Of a DNA stretch of 64,000 bases, positions 7,866 to 16,265 are shown one piece after another (position 1 is the first letter of the stretch; every line of letters begins with the position of its first letter). The DNA comes from Planosporangium thailandense. Its GTDB lineage: Bacteria; Actinomycetota; Actinomycetes; Mycobacteriales; Micromonosporaceae. The notes under the pieces are model-generated. The model was not told the DNA's origin. It ran no database searches and saw only the letters and a program-made list of their open reading frames with translations. The DNA lies in the NCBI RefSeq assembly GCF_011947195.1, contig NZ_JAATVY010000005.1, positions 1 to 64,000 of the forward strand, written 5' to 3'. A program made the translations under genes and the position numbers.

Positions 7866-8717
7866 TCACCTGGAGGTGCGGGGCGGGGTTTGACCGGTCG
7901 GCTCACCGCGCGCGGCGACGGCGGCCCGAATGCGGCGCAGGGTCCGCAGGCCCTTCTTGGCCGAGACACTGACCCAGCCGTCGAACACCGTGGTCCCCTG
8001 GTCCTCCGCGGCCAGGCGGGTCAAGGTCGGGACGGCTCGCTCGTCACCGGTGGAGCCCAGCGCGGTCGCGGCCCAGTAGCGCTGGTCGGCGTCGGTCGAC
8101 GTGGCCGCGTCGATCAGCCGGGGGATGACGCCGGGCGCGAACTGCGCCAACGCGCTGGCGATGTAGCCGATCCGCTCGTAGCGGCGATGGGTGAACTCGG
8201 CCCACAGCGCGGCGAGGGCCTCGTCGCCACCGATCGTGGCGAGCGCGTCAGCGGCTCGGTGTCGCACCCAGTCGGTCGGGTCGTGCAGCAACGGCGCCAG
8301 CACTCCGACCACCGTCTCGTCGCCGAGCACACCCAGCCCGACAATGGCCCGCTCCCGCACGATCCACTGGGAGTGATCGACGAGGTCAAGCAGGGCGGGC
8401 ACCGCTGCGCGGATGCCAAGCACTGTGCAGCCGGTGGCCGCCCACGCCTGGCAGTTGTACCGGGTGTCGGCGAGCGCGGCGAGCAGCGGCTCTTCCAGGT
8501 CACTGTCGCCGAAGACCTCGATCCTGTTGAGCGCCCGGCAGTAGATGGACCGGTGGAAGTCGCGGTAGTCCCGTACGACCGTACGCAACGTCGCGATCGC
8601 CGACGCGTCGTCGTGCTCGGCGCGTTGCAGGAGGAGGTTGACGTTCTCCTCCCGGCTCTCAAGGTCGCCTTCCTTCAGGGAACGTACGTCCTCAAGGTCC
8701 ACCCACCTACGGTACAA
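7866..8717 (-). CDS. HEAT-repeat protein
   Basis: A 283-residue all-helical protein made of HEAT-type repeats. Recognisable units of about 30 residues include AVPALLDLVDHSQWIVRERA, VGVLAPLLHDPTDWVRHRA and VPTLTRLAAED. Such repeats form protein-binding scaffolds. The start is a TTG at 8717 or a GTG at 8702. No catalytic motif is seen, and no neighbouring gene suggests a partner. Confidence 0.8.
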   Translation of the reverse strand: MYRRWVDLEDVRSLKEGDLESREENVNLLLQRAEHDDASAIATLRTVVRDYRDFHRSIYCRALNRIEVFGDSDLEEPLLAALADTRYNCQAWAATGCTVLGIRAAVPALLDLVDHSQWIVRERAIVGLGVLGDETVVGVLAPLLHDPTDWVRHRAADALATIGGDEALAALWAEFTHRRYERIGYIASALAQFAPGVIPRLIDAATSTDADQRYWAATALGSTGDERAVPTLTRLAAEDQGTTVFDGWVSVSAKKGLRTLRRIRAAVAARGEPTGQTPPRTSR

Positions 8718-8847
8718 GGCCCGATGGTGTCCGCAGCGCGCCGGCCCGTGCGCACGCCGGGCCGGACGGCAGCTACGACCCGGCGAGTCCGGTCGGTGAC
8801 GCGCCGGTGAGTGGCTGGGTGGTCGACCACAGTGGCGGGAGATGCCG

Positions 8848-9010
8848 CTAGCGGGCCCCGCCGCGCTCCCGACGTACCGTCGCCTTCTTGCCCTTGATCG
8901 TGCTTGCGCGCAGGGCGGCGATCACGTCGGTGACCGCGGACTCGGGGACCTCCACGAGCGAGAAGCGGTCGGCGACCTCACTACGGACGGTGCGTCTCAG
9001 TGTCTGCTCG
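8848..9010 (-). pseudogene. DEAD-box RNA helicase C-terminal remnant
   Basis: The minus strand reads VADRFSLVEVPESAVTDVI, then AALRASTIKGKKATVRRER and a stop at 8848-8850. This is the DbpA-like RNA-binding tail of actinobacterial DEAD-box helicases. All helicase motifs are absent upstream. Such helicases commonly neighbour csp genes, and here a csp gene lies 300 bases away on the other strand, so an ancestral csp-helicase pair was probably broken up. Confidence 0.7.
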
Positions 9011-9317
9011 GCCGCCGCGCACAGAGGGTTCTGGAGCCCTACCGGCTATCTGGCGCGCCGGCTGGAAGGTCGAGCGTGGCGGGCGGTGAGTCGTTGTTGG
9101 CCGGCGGTGGCGGTGCGGCTTGGCTGTGAAAGTCGTCGGGTTTCTGCTAGCGTGAGTGAAGTTTGTTTTTGGGGGTCGGTGGGTCACCGTATCTGAGCCG
9201 CTTGACGGGTCGCATGGTTTATTGATGCCGTCAGTGGGGTTGGGTGATGGGACTCGCGTGACCAAGATGGCCGCGGATCTGCGTTCGCAGGTTTTCGCGC
9301 CGTATCAAGGAGTTGTA
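9011..9317 (+). promoter_or_regulatory. Long leader region of the cold-shock gene
   Basis: About 300 bases without a gene precede the csp start. Cold-shock mRNAs typically have long structured 5' leaders. AAGGAG at 9307-9312 is the ribosome binding site. No specific thermosensor fold was established by eye. Confidence 0.4.
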
Positions 9318-9521
9318 GTGGCTCAGGGCACTGTCAAGTGGTTCAACGGCGACAAGGGTTTCGGTTTCATCGCCCAGGATGGGGGCGGTGACGACGTGTT
9401 CGTTCACTTCTCCGCTATTCAGTCCGGCGGTTTCCGTTCGCTGGAGGAGAACCAGCGGGTCGAGTTCGACGTCACGCAGGGCCAGAAGGGTCCGCAGGCG
9501 GAGAACGTCCGCGTCATCTGA
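9318..9521 (+). CDS. Cold-shock protein, CspA family
   Basis: A 67-residue single OB-fold protein starting at GTG after AAGGAG. RNP1 (KGFGFI) and RNP2 (DVFVHF) are intact, and the protein begins [14 protein letters not shown] as in CspA proteins. It binds single-stranded nucleic acid and acts as an RNA chaperone in the cytoplasm. Length and sequence are fully typical. Confidence 0.97.
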   Translation: MAQGTVKWFNGDKGFGFIAQDGGGDDVFVHFSAIQSGGFRSLEENQRVEFDVTQGQKGPQAENVRVI

Positions 9522-9870
9522 CTTAAGATCGGGCTGCCGCAGGGTCTCGGCGTGTTCGCCGGGATGGTCGAGCGGCACCGGTGAGCGACCCGGGTGCCGG
9601 GGCGGTCGACCTGGCAGTATCGGGCGGTGCTCGATCCCCGCACTCTTTTGGGTGTGGGGATCGATGCTATTCGGAGCTTTTGAGTTGCTGATAGTTCGGC
9701 TGCGATGCGGTTGACGCGACTTTGCCGGTTACGAAGGCGCCAGAGAATACTGACGGGCCATTGGAAAGAGCAATCCGGAGCTGCTTGCATCGCAGACCGT
9801 GTTCGCCATATTTTTGCGTGGCTTACGACTGCCGGCTGATGTTCCCCGATTGCGGGAAGGAACGACCCTG

Positions 9871-10224
9871 ATGGCTAAGCGGACGATCCATATGCTGGTC
9901 GATGACATCGACGGCGGAGAAGCGGACGAGACCGTTGCATTTGCCGTTGACGGCATTCAGTACGAGATTGATCTGTCGAAGAAGAATGCCGTGAAAATGC
10001 GGGAAGCACTGGCCCGTTACGTCGAGGCCGGGTCGAAGGTCGGCCGCGCGGGTGGCGGGGCGGTCCGCGCCGCTGCGTCTCGAGGACGTGGACCGGCCAT
10101 TGTGGATCGTTACCAGAGTCGGGCCATCCGTGAATGGGCACAGGGTAAGGGAATCGTGGTGTCCGACCGGGGACGCATCAAGCAGAAGGTCGTCGACCGG
10201 TACCAGGCCGAGGTGGGCCGCTGA
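9871..10224 (+). CDS. lsr2: Lsr2 nucleoid-associated protein
   Basis: A 117-residue H-NS-like protein of actinobacteria. The N-terminal dimerisation part reads TIHMLVDDIDGGEADETV. The C-terminal DNA-binding part (IREWAQGKGIVVSDRGRI) carries the AT-hook-like RGR. Lsr2 silences AT-rich, often horizontally acquired DNA. The ATG at 9871 follows GGGAAGGAA and gives the standard N-terminus MAKRT. It is monocistronic. Its presence beside an island-rich region is of interest but may be coincidence. Confidence 0.95.
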   Translation: MAKRTIHMLVDDIDGGEADETVAFAVDGIQYEIDLSKKNAVKMREALARYVEAGSKVGRAGGGAVRAAASRGRGPAIVDRYQSRAIREWAQGKGIVVSDRGRIKQKVVDRYQAEVGR

Positions 10225-10422
10225 CCGACCGGGCCTCGGTCCGTCCGTCACCGCACCGGTGTCCGATGGACCGGTCCTGTGTCGGCGGCGCCCACTTCAG
10301 GGCTTTGACGTCTGCGGGTTCGCGGAGCCGAAGCGGCGTCCGCGTACTGCGCTCTGCCGCGTCCGTGGCGGGCCCGCGTTCTGCAACGTCGCCCGCCTCA
10401 CGGTGTGGAAAGGATGTACCGA

Positions 10423-11139
10423 ATGGCCCCGCGATTCGCGGAACTTGCCTGGCGCGAGACACCGATGGGCGCCATCAGTCTGCGGCGACGACTCGATCCG
10501 TCGCTCAAGGTCGAGGTGTACGAGGTCAAGCTCGACGACGAGTTCCTCATGTCCAGTCTGTTCACCGTGGCCGAGGTCGAGCTCGCCCGACTTGGCCTGG
10601 CCGACGCGGTAGGAACTGACCTCGACGTCGTGGTCGGTGGCCTTGGCCTCGGCTACACAGCCCGGACGGTGCTGGCGGACCCGCGCGTGCGCTCGCTGGC
10701 CGTGGTGGAAGCCCTCGACGAGGTGATCAAGTGGCACCGACAGGGGCTGCTGCCGTTCGCCGCCGATCTGACGTCGGACCCGCGAACCCGCCTCATCCAG
10801 GGCGACTTCTTCGCCATGTCCAACAGCGCTGAGGGATTCGACCGCGACGAGCCGGGGCGGCGATTCCACGTCGTCCTGGTGGACATCGACCACACCCCGC
10901 GTCACCTCCTGCACCCTAGCCACGCCGCGTTCTACACACCGCAGGGCCTGCGTGGTCTCACCGACCACCTGCATCCCGGTGGAGTCTTCGCTCTCTGGTC
11001 GAACGATCCGCCCGACGAGGACTTCACCGCCGGGCTCGCGGAGGTATTCGCCGCCCCACAGGCACACGTCGTCAGCTTCCACAACCCGCTGCAGCAGCGC
11101 CGGGCAACCAACACGGTCTACGTCGCCAGGATGGCCTAA
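10423..11139 (+). CDS. Spermidine-synthase-like methyltransferase-fold protein
   Basis: A protein of about 238 residues with a Rossmann SAM-type fold of the polyamine synthase group. The glycine-rich motif GGLGLGYTA is followed by VVEALDEVIKWHRQGLLP and the acidic loop GDFF. LVDIDHTPRHLL occupies the place of the catalytic aspartate region. No tetramerisation domain is visible. The ATG at 10423 is preferred over 10405 and 10414 because GGAAAGG at 10407-10413 then has normal spacing. Many such actinobacterial proteins have unproven substrates. Confidence 0.8.
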   Translation: MAPRFAELAWRETPMGAISLRRRLDPSLKVEVYEVKLDDEFLMSSLFTVAEVELARLGLADAVGTDLDVVVGGLGLGYTARTVLADPRVRSLAVVEALDEVIKWHRQGLLPFAADLTSDPRTRLIQGDFFAMSNSAEGFDRDEPGRRFHVVLVDIDHTPRHLLHPSHAAFYTPQGLRGLTDHLHPGGVFALWSNDPPDEDFTAGLAEVFAAPQAHVVSFHNPLQQRRATNTVYVARMA

Positions 11140-11234
11140 CCACCGCGTCGTCATCCACCAGCGGTGCCGCCACGCCGGTCGACGGCGGTCGCCACCGGTG
11201 CTCGAAGCGCTCGGCCAGGCTGGCGCCGGCGGCC

Positions 11235-11395
11235 GGACCGCCCGCCATTCGGTATCCCAAGGTGAAACACGAATCCGTGGGGTACACGATCAGTCCGCGG
11301 TCTCGGGCCAGGTCGACGATCTACCGGCTGGAGCGGGCCTGGGGGTCGTGCGGGTGTGCGGCGAATACCCGCCACCCGCTGAGCCTCAACTCTGA
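11235..11395 (-). pseudogene. Sua5/YciO/YrdC N-terminal remnant
   Basis: The minus strand reads RVFAAHPHDPQARSSR, an in-frame TAG at 11321-11323, then IVDLARDRGLIVYPTDSCF and TLGYRM. The YPTDS motif and its context match the N-terminus of YciO/Sua5-type proteins, which bind RNA and ATP. The stop codon and the loss of the rest make it a pseudogene. Confidence 0.65.
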
Positions 11396-11630
11396 CCGCT
11401 GACGGTTCGCCCCTTTACCGGAGGGCGCCAGACGGCAACGGCCGATCCGGGTGGCCGTCTCCTGGTGCCTTCGGAACCGGCCACGGCCCGGGGGAGTGTC
11501 GATTCCTTCACCGTCGGGACGGCGATCACTGCGAGCGGCGTACTCCCCTCCGACGGCGGCCGCTACCCTTCCAGCGCGGTGACCAATCGGCCGCGGTACA
11601 CGACGGACCAAGGCGGAGAGGCCACCACAG

Positions 11631-11933
11631 ATGAGCAAACCCATCGACTACGACTCACCGCGCCGACCCGCGGTTGAGGTTGACGACGACGGACTCGAGG
11701 AACTCAAGGCGCGCAGCACTGCGGAAGGGTCACCGAGAGTCGACCTCGACGAGGCCGAGGCGGCCGAGACCTTCGAGTTGCCCGGCGCCGACCTGTCCGG
11801 CGAGGAACTGACCGTGACGGTCGTGCCGATGCAGCCAGACGAATTCCGGTGCACCCGCTGCTTCCTGGTCCACCACCGCAGTCAGCTCGTCGCGCAGGCA
11901 GACGGTCAGGAGGTGTGCCGGGAATGCTCCTGA
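11631..11933 (+). CDS. DUF4193 family protein
   Basis: A 100-residue protein typical of DUF4193, a small family widespread in actinobacteria. The acidic N-terminal half is followed by MQPDEFRCTRCFLVHHRSQL and a C-terminal CREC. The two CxxC pairs form a probable zinc ribbon. The function is unknown. The ATG follows GGAGAGG. Confidence 0.9.
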   Translation: MSKPIDYDSPRRPAVEVDDDGLEELKARSTAEGSPRVDLDEAEAAETFELPGADLSGEELTVTVVPMQPDEFRCTRCFLVHHRSQLVAQADGQEVCRECS

Positions 11934-11942
11934 CGGTCGCCG

Positions 11943-12161
11943 TCAGGGCACCAGCTCCCGCCACTCCGGACGACCACCCAGCCATGCGTCGGCGAGGATC
12001 TCCGCCGACGACCGACTCGGACAGTGGTGTACCTTCGACCGGCCCGCGGTGCCGCCGGTCTGCGCCTCGACTTCCCATCGTTGGCCGTCAGTGCGGATGT
12101 AGACGTCACGACGCCCCCGCGAACTCCGGTTTCCGTTCCACCAGTGGCGCTCGATTCTCAC
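11943..12161 (-). CDS. Small conserved hypothetical protein
   Basis: About 73 residues, rich in Trp and His: VRIERHWWNGN, VYIRTDGQRWEVEAQTGG, and a C-terminal GGRPEWRELVP. The spacing of aromatic residues looks like a small actinobacterial family of unknown function. The GTG at 12161 begins the recognisable part, but the frame stays open to 12242 and no clear ribosome binding site decides. It is convergent with the DUF4193 gene, 9 bases away. Confidence 0.5.
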   Translation of the reverse strand: MRIERHWWNGNRSSRGRRDVYIRTDGQRWEVEAQTGGTAGRSKVHHCPSRSSAEILADAWLGGRPEWRELVP

Positions 12162-13330
12162 TGGCTGACCGTATAGCACGGCGTGTGAACAGGCTAACCA
12201 CAAGGATCTTGGAAACGCGGTGGGGAGTGATCGGGCAACCATGGATCATGAACGAGAGGCAGACGCCCGACCGGGTCGGCGTTGAACGCATTCGGGCAGA
12301 CCGCGCCCTGCCCGCGACGCCGCGCGGATGCCTGTCTGGGCGATGTGCCGCACGGCGCGTGTCCCCGGTGCCGCTGTACCACCGGCCGAAGCATGTGATG
12401 TCTGCTCATCCCGGCGTAGCGCGCACCTGCCCGACCGACATGCTGGTCGCGATCAGCATTGTCGGCGGGCTCGATCGATACGGGCCCGATCAGGTCGCGG
12501 TCGAGCACGCCGAGGGCGAGGTTCCTCGGGTCAGGTGACGGTTCCCGTACGGCAGTCGCCGCCGCGTCTTGTCGCGTGCGCCGACGTTGGGGCCCTACCG
12601 GGCAGCGGACTGCGCCGGTGTGGGTACCCGGTTGGTGTCAACGGGCACCTCTGGCCGGCCGCACCCGGGTCGCGGTCGCGTAGGCGATCCAGTCGGCCGG
12701 GTCGAGTCACCCATGCGTGCGTCGAGCGCCGCGTGGACGCGTGCCGGACATCAGGGCCAGGTCGCCGAACGCCGGCGGGAACGCGCCGGCCGGGTGGCTC
12801 CGGTGCCGGTGCCGAGTACGGGCCGGTCGTCACCCATTCGGGTACCGGCGAGGCGGCGGGGTCCTGCTCCATCCGCCGTCCCAGAAAATGTGCCCTGACT
12901 GGACTAGAAATCATGTCTCAAGTCGGCTAGCTTATCTGGAGTTGATGAAGGGGTTCGACGGTGAACGCCGCACGGGAGCCGGTCGCGCGAGAGGCGCGCC
13001 GGTTGGCCCGTCGGGTCGGCAGCGTTGGCTTTGTCGCATCGATGTGACGGAGTCGCTGGCCCGGTGGCGGAAAGGCCTGATCGTCGGGGCTGGACCGCCG
13101 GAGATGAGCACTGCCGAGTTTGGGCATCAGATCGGTTTGAGGAAGGAGGTCAGACATCGATATTGCAGCGGTGCGGCCTCGACCATTGCGGTCGGCGCGA
13201 CTGAGTATTCGGTATCCGCGTCCTTGACCGTGCGGAAGGCGCCCGCAAGCGCTCCGCTTCACCGCCACTTCCGTGGTGAGGCGTGTCATGAGCGCATTGT
13301 GAAGTCAATAGATGGTGTTTTACCTCCGTT
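12162..13330. other. Gene-poor region
   Basis: Several overlapping GC-rich frames are open on both strands, but none shows a recognisable motif, a good ribosome binding site or a consistent codon pattern. On the minus strand, LALGVLDRDLIGPVSIEP (about 12440-12530) is the only protein-like stretch, and I cannot assign it. It is probably decayed DNA. Confidence 0.4.
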
Positions 13331-13364
13331 GGGCCCCGGCGCTGTCCATATCGCGCCGGGGCCC
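13331..13364 (+). promoter_or_regulatory. Perfect 12-bp stem-loop ahead of merR-like gene
   Basis: GGGCCCCGGCGC (13331-13342) and its exact complement GCGCCGGGGCCC (13353-13364) enclose a 10-base loop. The hairpin ends 25 bases before the TTG start of the MerR-like gene. There is no U-tract, so it is either a leader structure that limits expression or a palindromic operator. Confidence 0.6.
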
Positions 13365-13389
13365 CTGATCGCGTTGCGGAAGGTGATAC

Positions 13390-13761
13390 TTGGCTGACAC
13401 CAAGCCGGCGTCGGCCGGCAAGTTCGATGACGTGCACCACCCCGCCTACAGCATGGGCGCCGCCGCCGAGATACTCGGTGTCACGCCCAGCTTTCTGCGC
13501 GGTCTCGGCGAGGCGGGACTGCTCACGCCGCACCGCTCCGGCGGCGGGCACCGGCGCTACTCCCGTCACCAGCTGGAGCTGGCGGGCCGGGCCCGCGAGC
13601 TGGTTGACGAAGGTATGACCCTCGCTGCGGCCTGCCGGGTGGTACGCGCCGAAGATCAGCTCGATATGGCCCGCAGGCGCATCACCCAACTCGAGGACGC
13701 CGCCGCCGAGGCGGCTGCGCAACCCTCGGGCGGCGACCACGCCGAGCCGGGCGTGCGGTGA
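13390..13761 (+). CDS. MerR-family regulator
   Basis: A 123-residue regulator. The winged helix-turn-helix at about residues 20-65 (YSMGAAAEILGVTPSFLRGL, then HRRYSRHQLE) is followed by a helical dimerisation part. The protein is short, with no effector domain or Cys sensor motif, like HspR-type or small MerR proteins. The TTG start follows GAAGGTGAT. The strong hairpin just upstream may regulate it. Confidence 0.85.
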   Translation: MADTKPASAGKFDDVHHPAYSMGAAAEILGVTPSFLRGLGEAGLLTPHRSGGGHRRYSRHQLELAGRARELVDEGMTLAAACRVVRAEDQLDMARRRITQLEDAAAEAAAQPSGGDHAEPGVR

Positions 13762-13897
13762 CACGCGCGAGCCGGCCGCGTGCTCCTGAACGAGGGCCGG
13801 GCTGCGGCGACCTGCAGCACGGACCCGCCGGGACGCGGTACAGGTGCAACACCCTGTTGGGGACTGTCCGATCTTCGGTGTAACTAATCCAGCGCTC

Positions 13898-14140
13898 TCA
13901 ATTGGTGGTACTCGGAACGATACGGCCTTCGAAGGTGATCGCGAAGGCGTTGAGGGCGGGCTTCCAGCGGACCGCCCACTTGGCCCGGCCGCGTCCGGTC
14001 GGGTCGAGGGCGCGGGTGGCTAGATACAGGCACTTCAGCGCGGCCTGCTCGGTCGGGAAGTGCCCGCGGGCGCGCACCGCGCGCCGGTAGCGGGCGTTGA
14101 GCGACTCGATGGCGTTGGTACCAGGTGGGCCTAGCCGGCC
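13898..14140 (-). pseudogene. IS256-type (Mutator) transposase C-terminal fragment
   Basis: The minus strand reads TNAIESLNARYRRAVRARGH, then FPTEQAALKCLYLATRALDP and WKPALNAFAITFEGR, ending at 13898. This is the C-terminal part of IS256-family transposases, including the conserved Glu in NAIESLN. The N-terminal two thirds are absent. Confidence 0.85.
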
Positions 14141-14242
14141 TCGTGCTCGGCGGTCCTTGGAGGCAGAACGGGCATTTACCTTTGGCCGGATGGTTGATTT
14201 GGACATCGGGTTACGGGCTGCGATATTCGGTACATTCCGGCC

Positions 14243-15481
14243 GTGGAACGGCTGCTTGCCATGATTGGCCCTGAAGACGATGAGCTGCGGGCATCTCTCC
14301 GCGTCATCAAAGCCTTCGATGAGCAGGTCGCCAGCGGCACCGCGCTAGAGGATCTCGTGACCCTCGTGACCTCGCTTACCGGCGCGCGCGTCGTCCTCCG
14401 CGATGACTTGACCAATCGGATCCTGGTGGACGGCGGAGGAGATCGCGTAGCGGTCGGCGCGGGCGAGGTCGGTCGAGTCACCAAGGCAGCGGTAGATGCC
14501 GGACTGCGGGGACGCCGGGCTGCGGAGTTGACGCTTGACGGCGACGGCGACGGCGACGTGGGGCCGGATGCCGTCCTGGCTGTGAGCGTCGAGCATGCAG
14601 GCGCTCAGCTCGGTCTGGCTTGGGCGGTGCGCGGGGAGAGGCCGTGGCGAGTGCCGGATGCGCTGGCCCTGGAATGCCTGGCGAAGGCGGCTGCAAACCG
14701 ACTGTTGCGCGAGCACGAGCGGTCCCGGCTCGTTCCACCGGATCGGGTACAGGCGCTCGAGCGCCTGCTGACGACCACACTCACTGCGGCAGAGGCGGCC
14801 ATCGCCGCTCGCCAGGCAGGGCTCGACCCGGATCGCCGGTACCGCGTGACGGTATTCCGAGAACGCCCGGTCGCCGCCGCGAGCCCCGAGGTCGTGCTCG
14901 GGCGGGCGCTCGGGGCGTACGCCGCGGCCGGCGTACCGGCTCATGGCTGCCTGCTCGGGCAGACACCGGTGGTGGTGGTCGACGATTCGGCGGCGGTGGT
15001 CGACGCATTGCGCGCTGCCCCCCTGGGCTCGTGGAGCGGATGGTGGATGGACGCTGGAGTGGCCCACCCGTTGACCGTTGCCGACCTCGCCGCCGGCTGC
15101 CTTGTGGCACGCCAGTCGCTGGCACTGGCCCGTGTCGAGGGCACCGGCCGGGTTGGCGTCGCCGAGGAGCTCGGAGCGCTGCGACTTCTCGCGGCGATCC
15201 CCACCACGATGCTGGAGGACCATCCTGACGTCCAGGCGCTCGGCCGTGTGGTGGCCGAGCGTGACGGTTACATTAACCTGGCCGTGCTCGATGTCTACTG
15301 TGAGACTGGATCGCTGCGTAAGACCGCGACCCGCCTGTACCTGCATCACTCGTCAGTGGACTACCGACTCAAGCGCATCGAGCGGATGCTGGGCTTTCCG
15401 CTGGCGACGCAGGCGGGGCGGCTGCGGGCGCTGATCTCCCTCCAACTCGCCCGGCTGCTGCGGGAGGGCTCCGCCGGCTGA
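14243..15481 (+). CDS. PucR/CdaR-family transcriptional regulator
   Basis: A 412-residue regulator. A GAF-like N-terminal sensor half is followed by the C-terminal PucR helix-turn-helix (about residues 345-400; YCETGSLRKTATRLYLHHSS, VDYRLKRIERMLG). This family usually activates purine, amine or alcohol catabolism genes. No such operon adjoins it here; the next gene is a surface protein 780 bases away. The gene follows an IS256 fragment, so its original neighbours may have been lost. Confidence 0.88.
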   Translation: MERLLAMIGPEDDELRASLRVIKAFDEQVASGTALEDLVTLVTSLTGARVVLRDDLTNRILVDGGGDRVAVGAGEVGRVTKAAVDAGLRGRRAAELTLDGDGDGDVGPDAVLAVSVEHAGAQLGLAWAVRGERPWRVPDALALECLAKAAANRLLREHERSRLVPPDRVQALERLLTTTLTAAEAAIAARQAGLDPDRRYRVTVFRERPVAAASPEVVLGRALGAYAAAGVPAHGCLLGQTPVVVVDDSAAVVDALRAAPLGSWSGWWMDAGVAHPLTVADLAAGCLVARQSLALARVEGTGRVGVAEELGALRLLAAIPTTMLEDHPDVQALGRVVAERDGYINLAVLDVYCETGSLRKTATRLYLHHSSVDYRLKRIERMLGFPLATQAGRLRALISLQLARLLREGSAG

Positions 15482-16265
15482 GCGTCACCTGACATCCGCG
15501 TCCGACAAATGTCGGCCAACGGGTCCGAAACACCCGACACCTTGCTGATGGATCACCGTTATGCCCGGACGGTACCGTTTTGCCGTGATTCCCGGTAGTA
15601 GTCGAGCGCTGGGCGGGCCACTGCCACTGTCTGCCGTTGACGGGCGCGCCGCCCAGCGCCTGGCCACGACGGACACTGGTGTCCGCCTCGCCGCAGACGC
15701 GAATGCCTCACTGGCCGGCGTCGGCGCCGCTTGGCGCTCGGTCCACGCCTACCGCTGGCCCGCAGTCCCGATCCGGTACCCACGTCGCGAAGCGCGGCTC
15801 CCGGTGGCCAACTGTCAAGCCGGTCGGCACGGCCGACATCCCTACGTTGATCGAATTGGCGGTATTGGCGCTCCGCTATTTCGCCCCCCGCCGATCATTT
15901 GAACTCGGGATGTGACGCGCCGTTTCCGTCCCGGCGACCGGCGTTCGCCCACCAGGCTGCGGGAACTGGGCGTGTGCCGACTCCGTGGTACCGGCGTTTC
16001 TTCCCCGAGCGCCTGGTCGTCTGGCGGGATCTTGAGGGGCTGGCTTTCGGTAAGGAACCGGCCCCGGGGGCAAAGGCGGTGGTGCGCCCGGCTGGTGGGC
16101 GAATTGTGGCGCGGCCACAACAGGGTAATGCGTCGACCGCATGCGTAGGGCTGCCTTTAAAGAATTGAAACTGATAAATGTGGATGACAAGCCGCTTTGC
16201 GGCTGTTGTCTTGCTGCTCGTCGCACGTTCTGTAGGTAGTGCGTTCTGTAGAACCGGAGTATCTG
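15482..16265. other. Intergenic region ahead of surface-protein gene
   Basis: No gene can be supported. A hairpin (GCCGC-TTT-GCGGC with flanking ACAA/TTGT pairs) lies at about 16187-16208, and a more AT-rich stretch at 16155-16185 may hold the promoter of the surface-protein gene. Confidence 0.4.

Noticed and set aside
12328-12930. Plus-strand open frame of 200 codons
   Set aside because: No motif, no ribosome binding site, and equally open frames on the other strand. Composition is that of non-coding GC-rich DNA.
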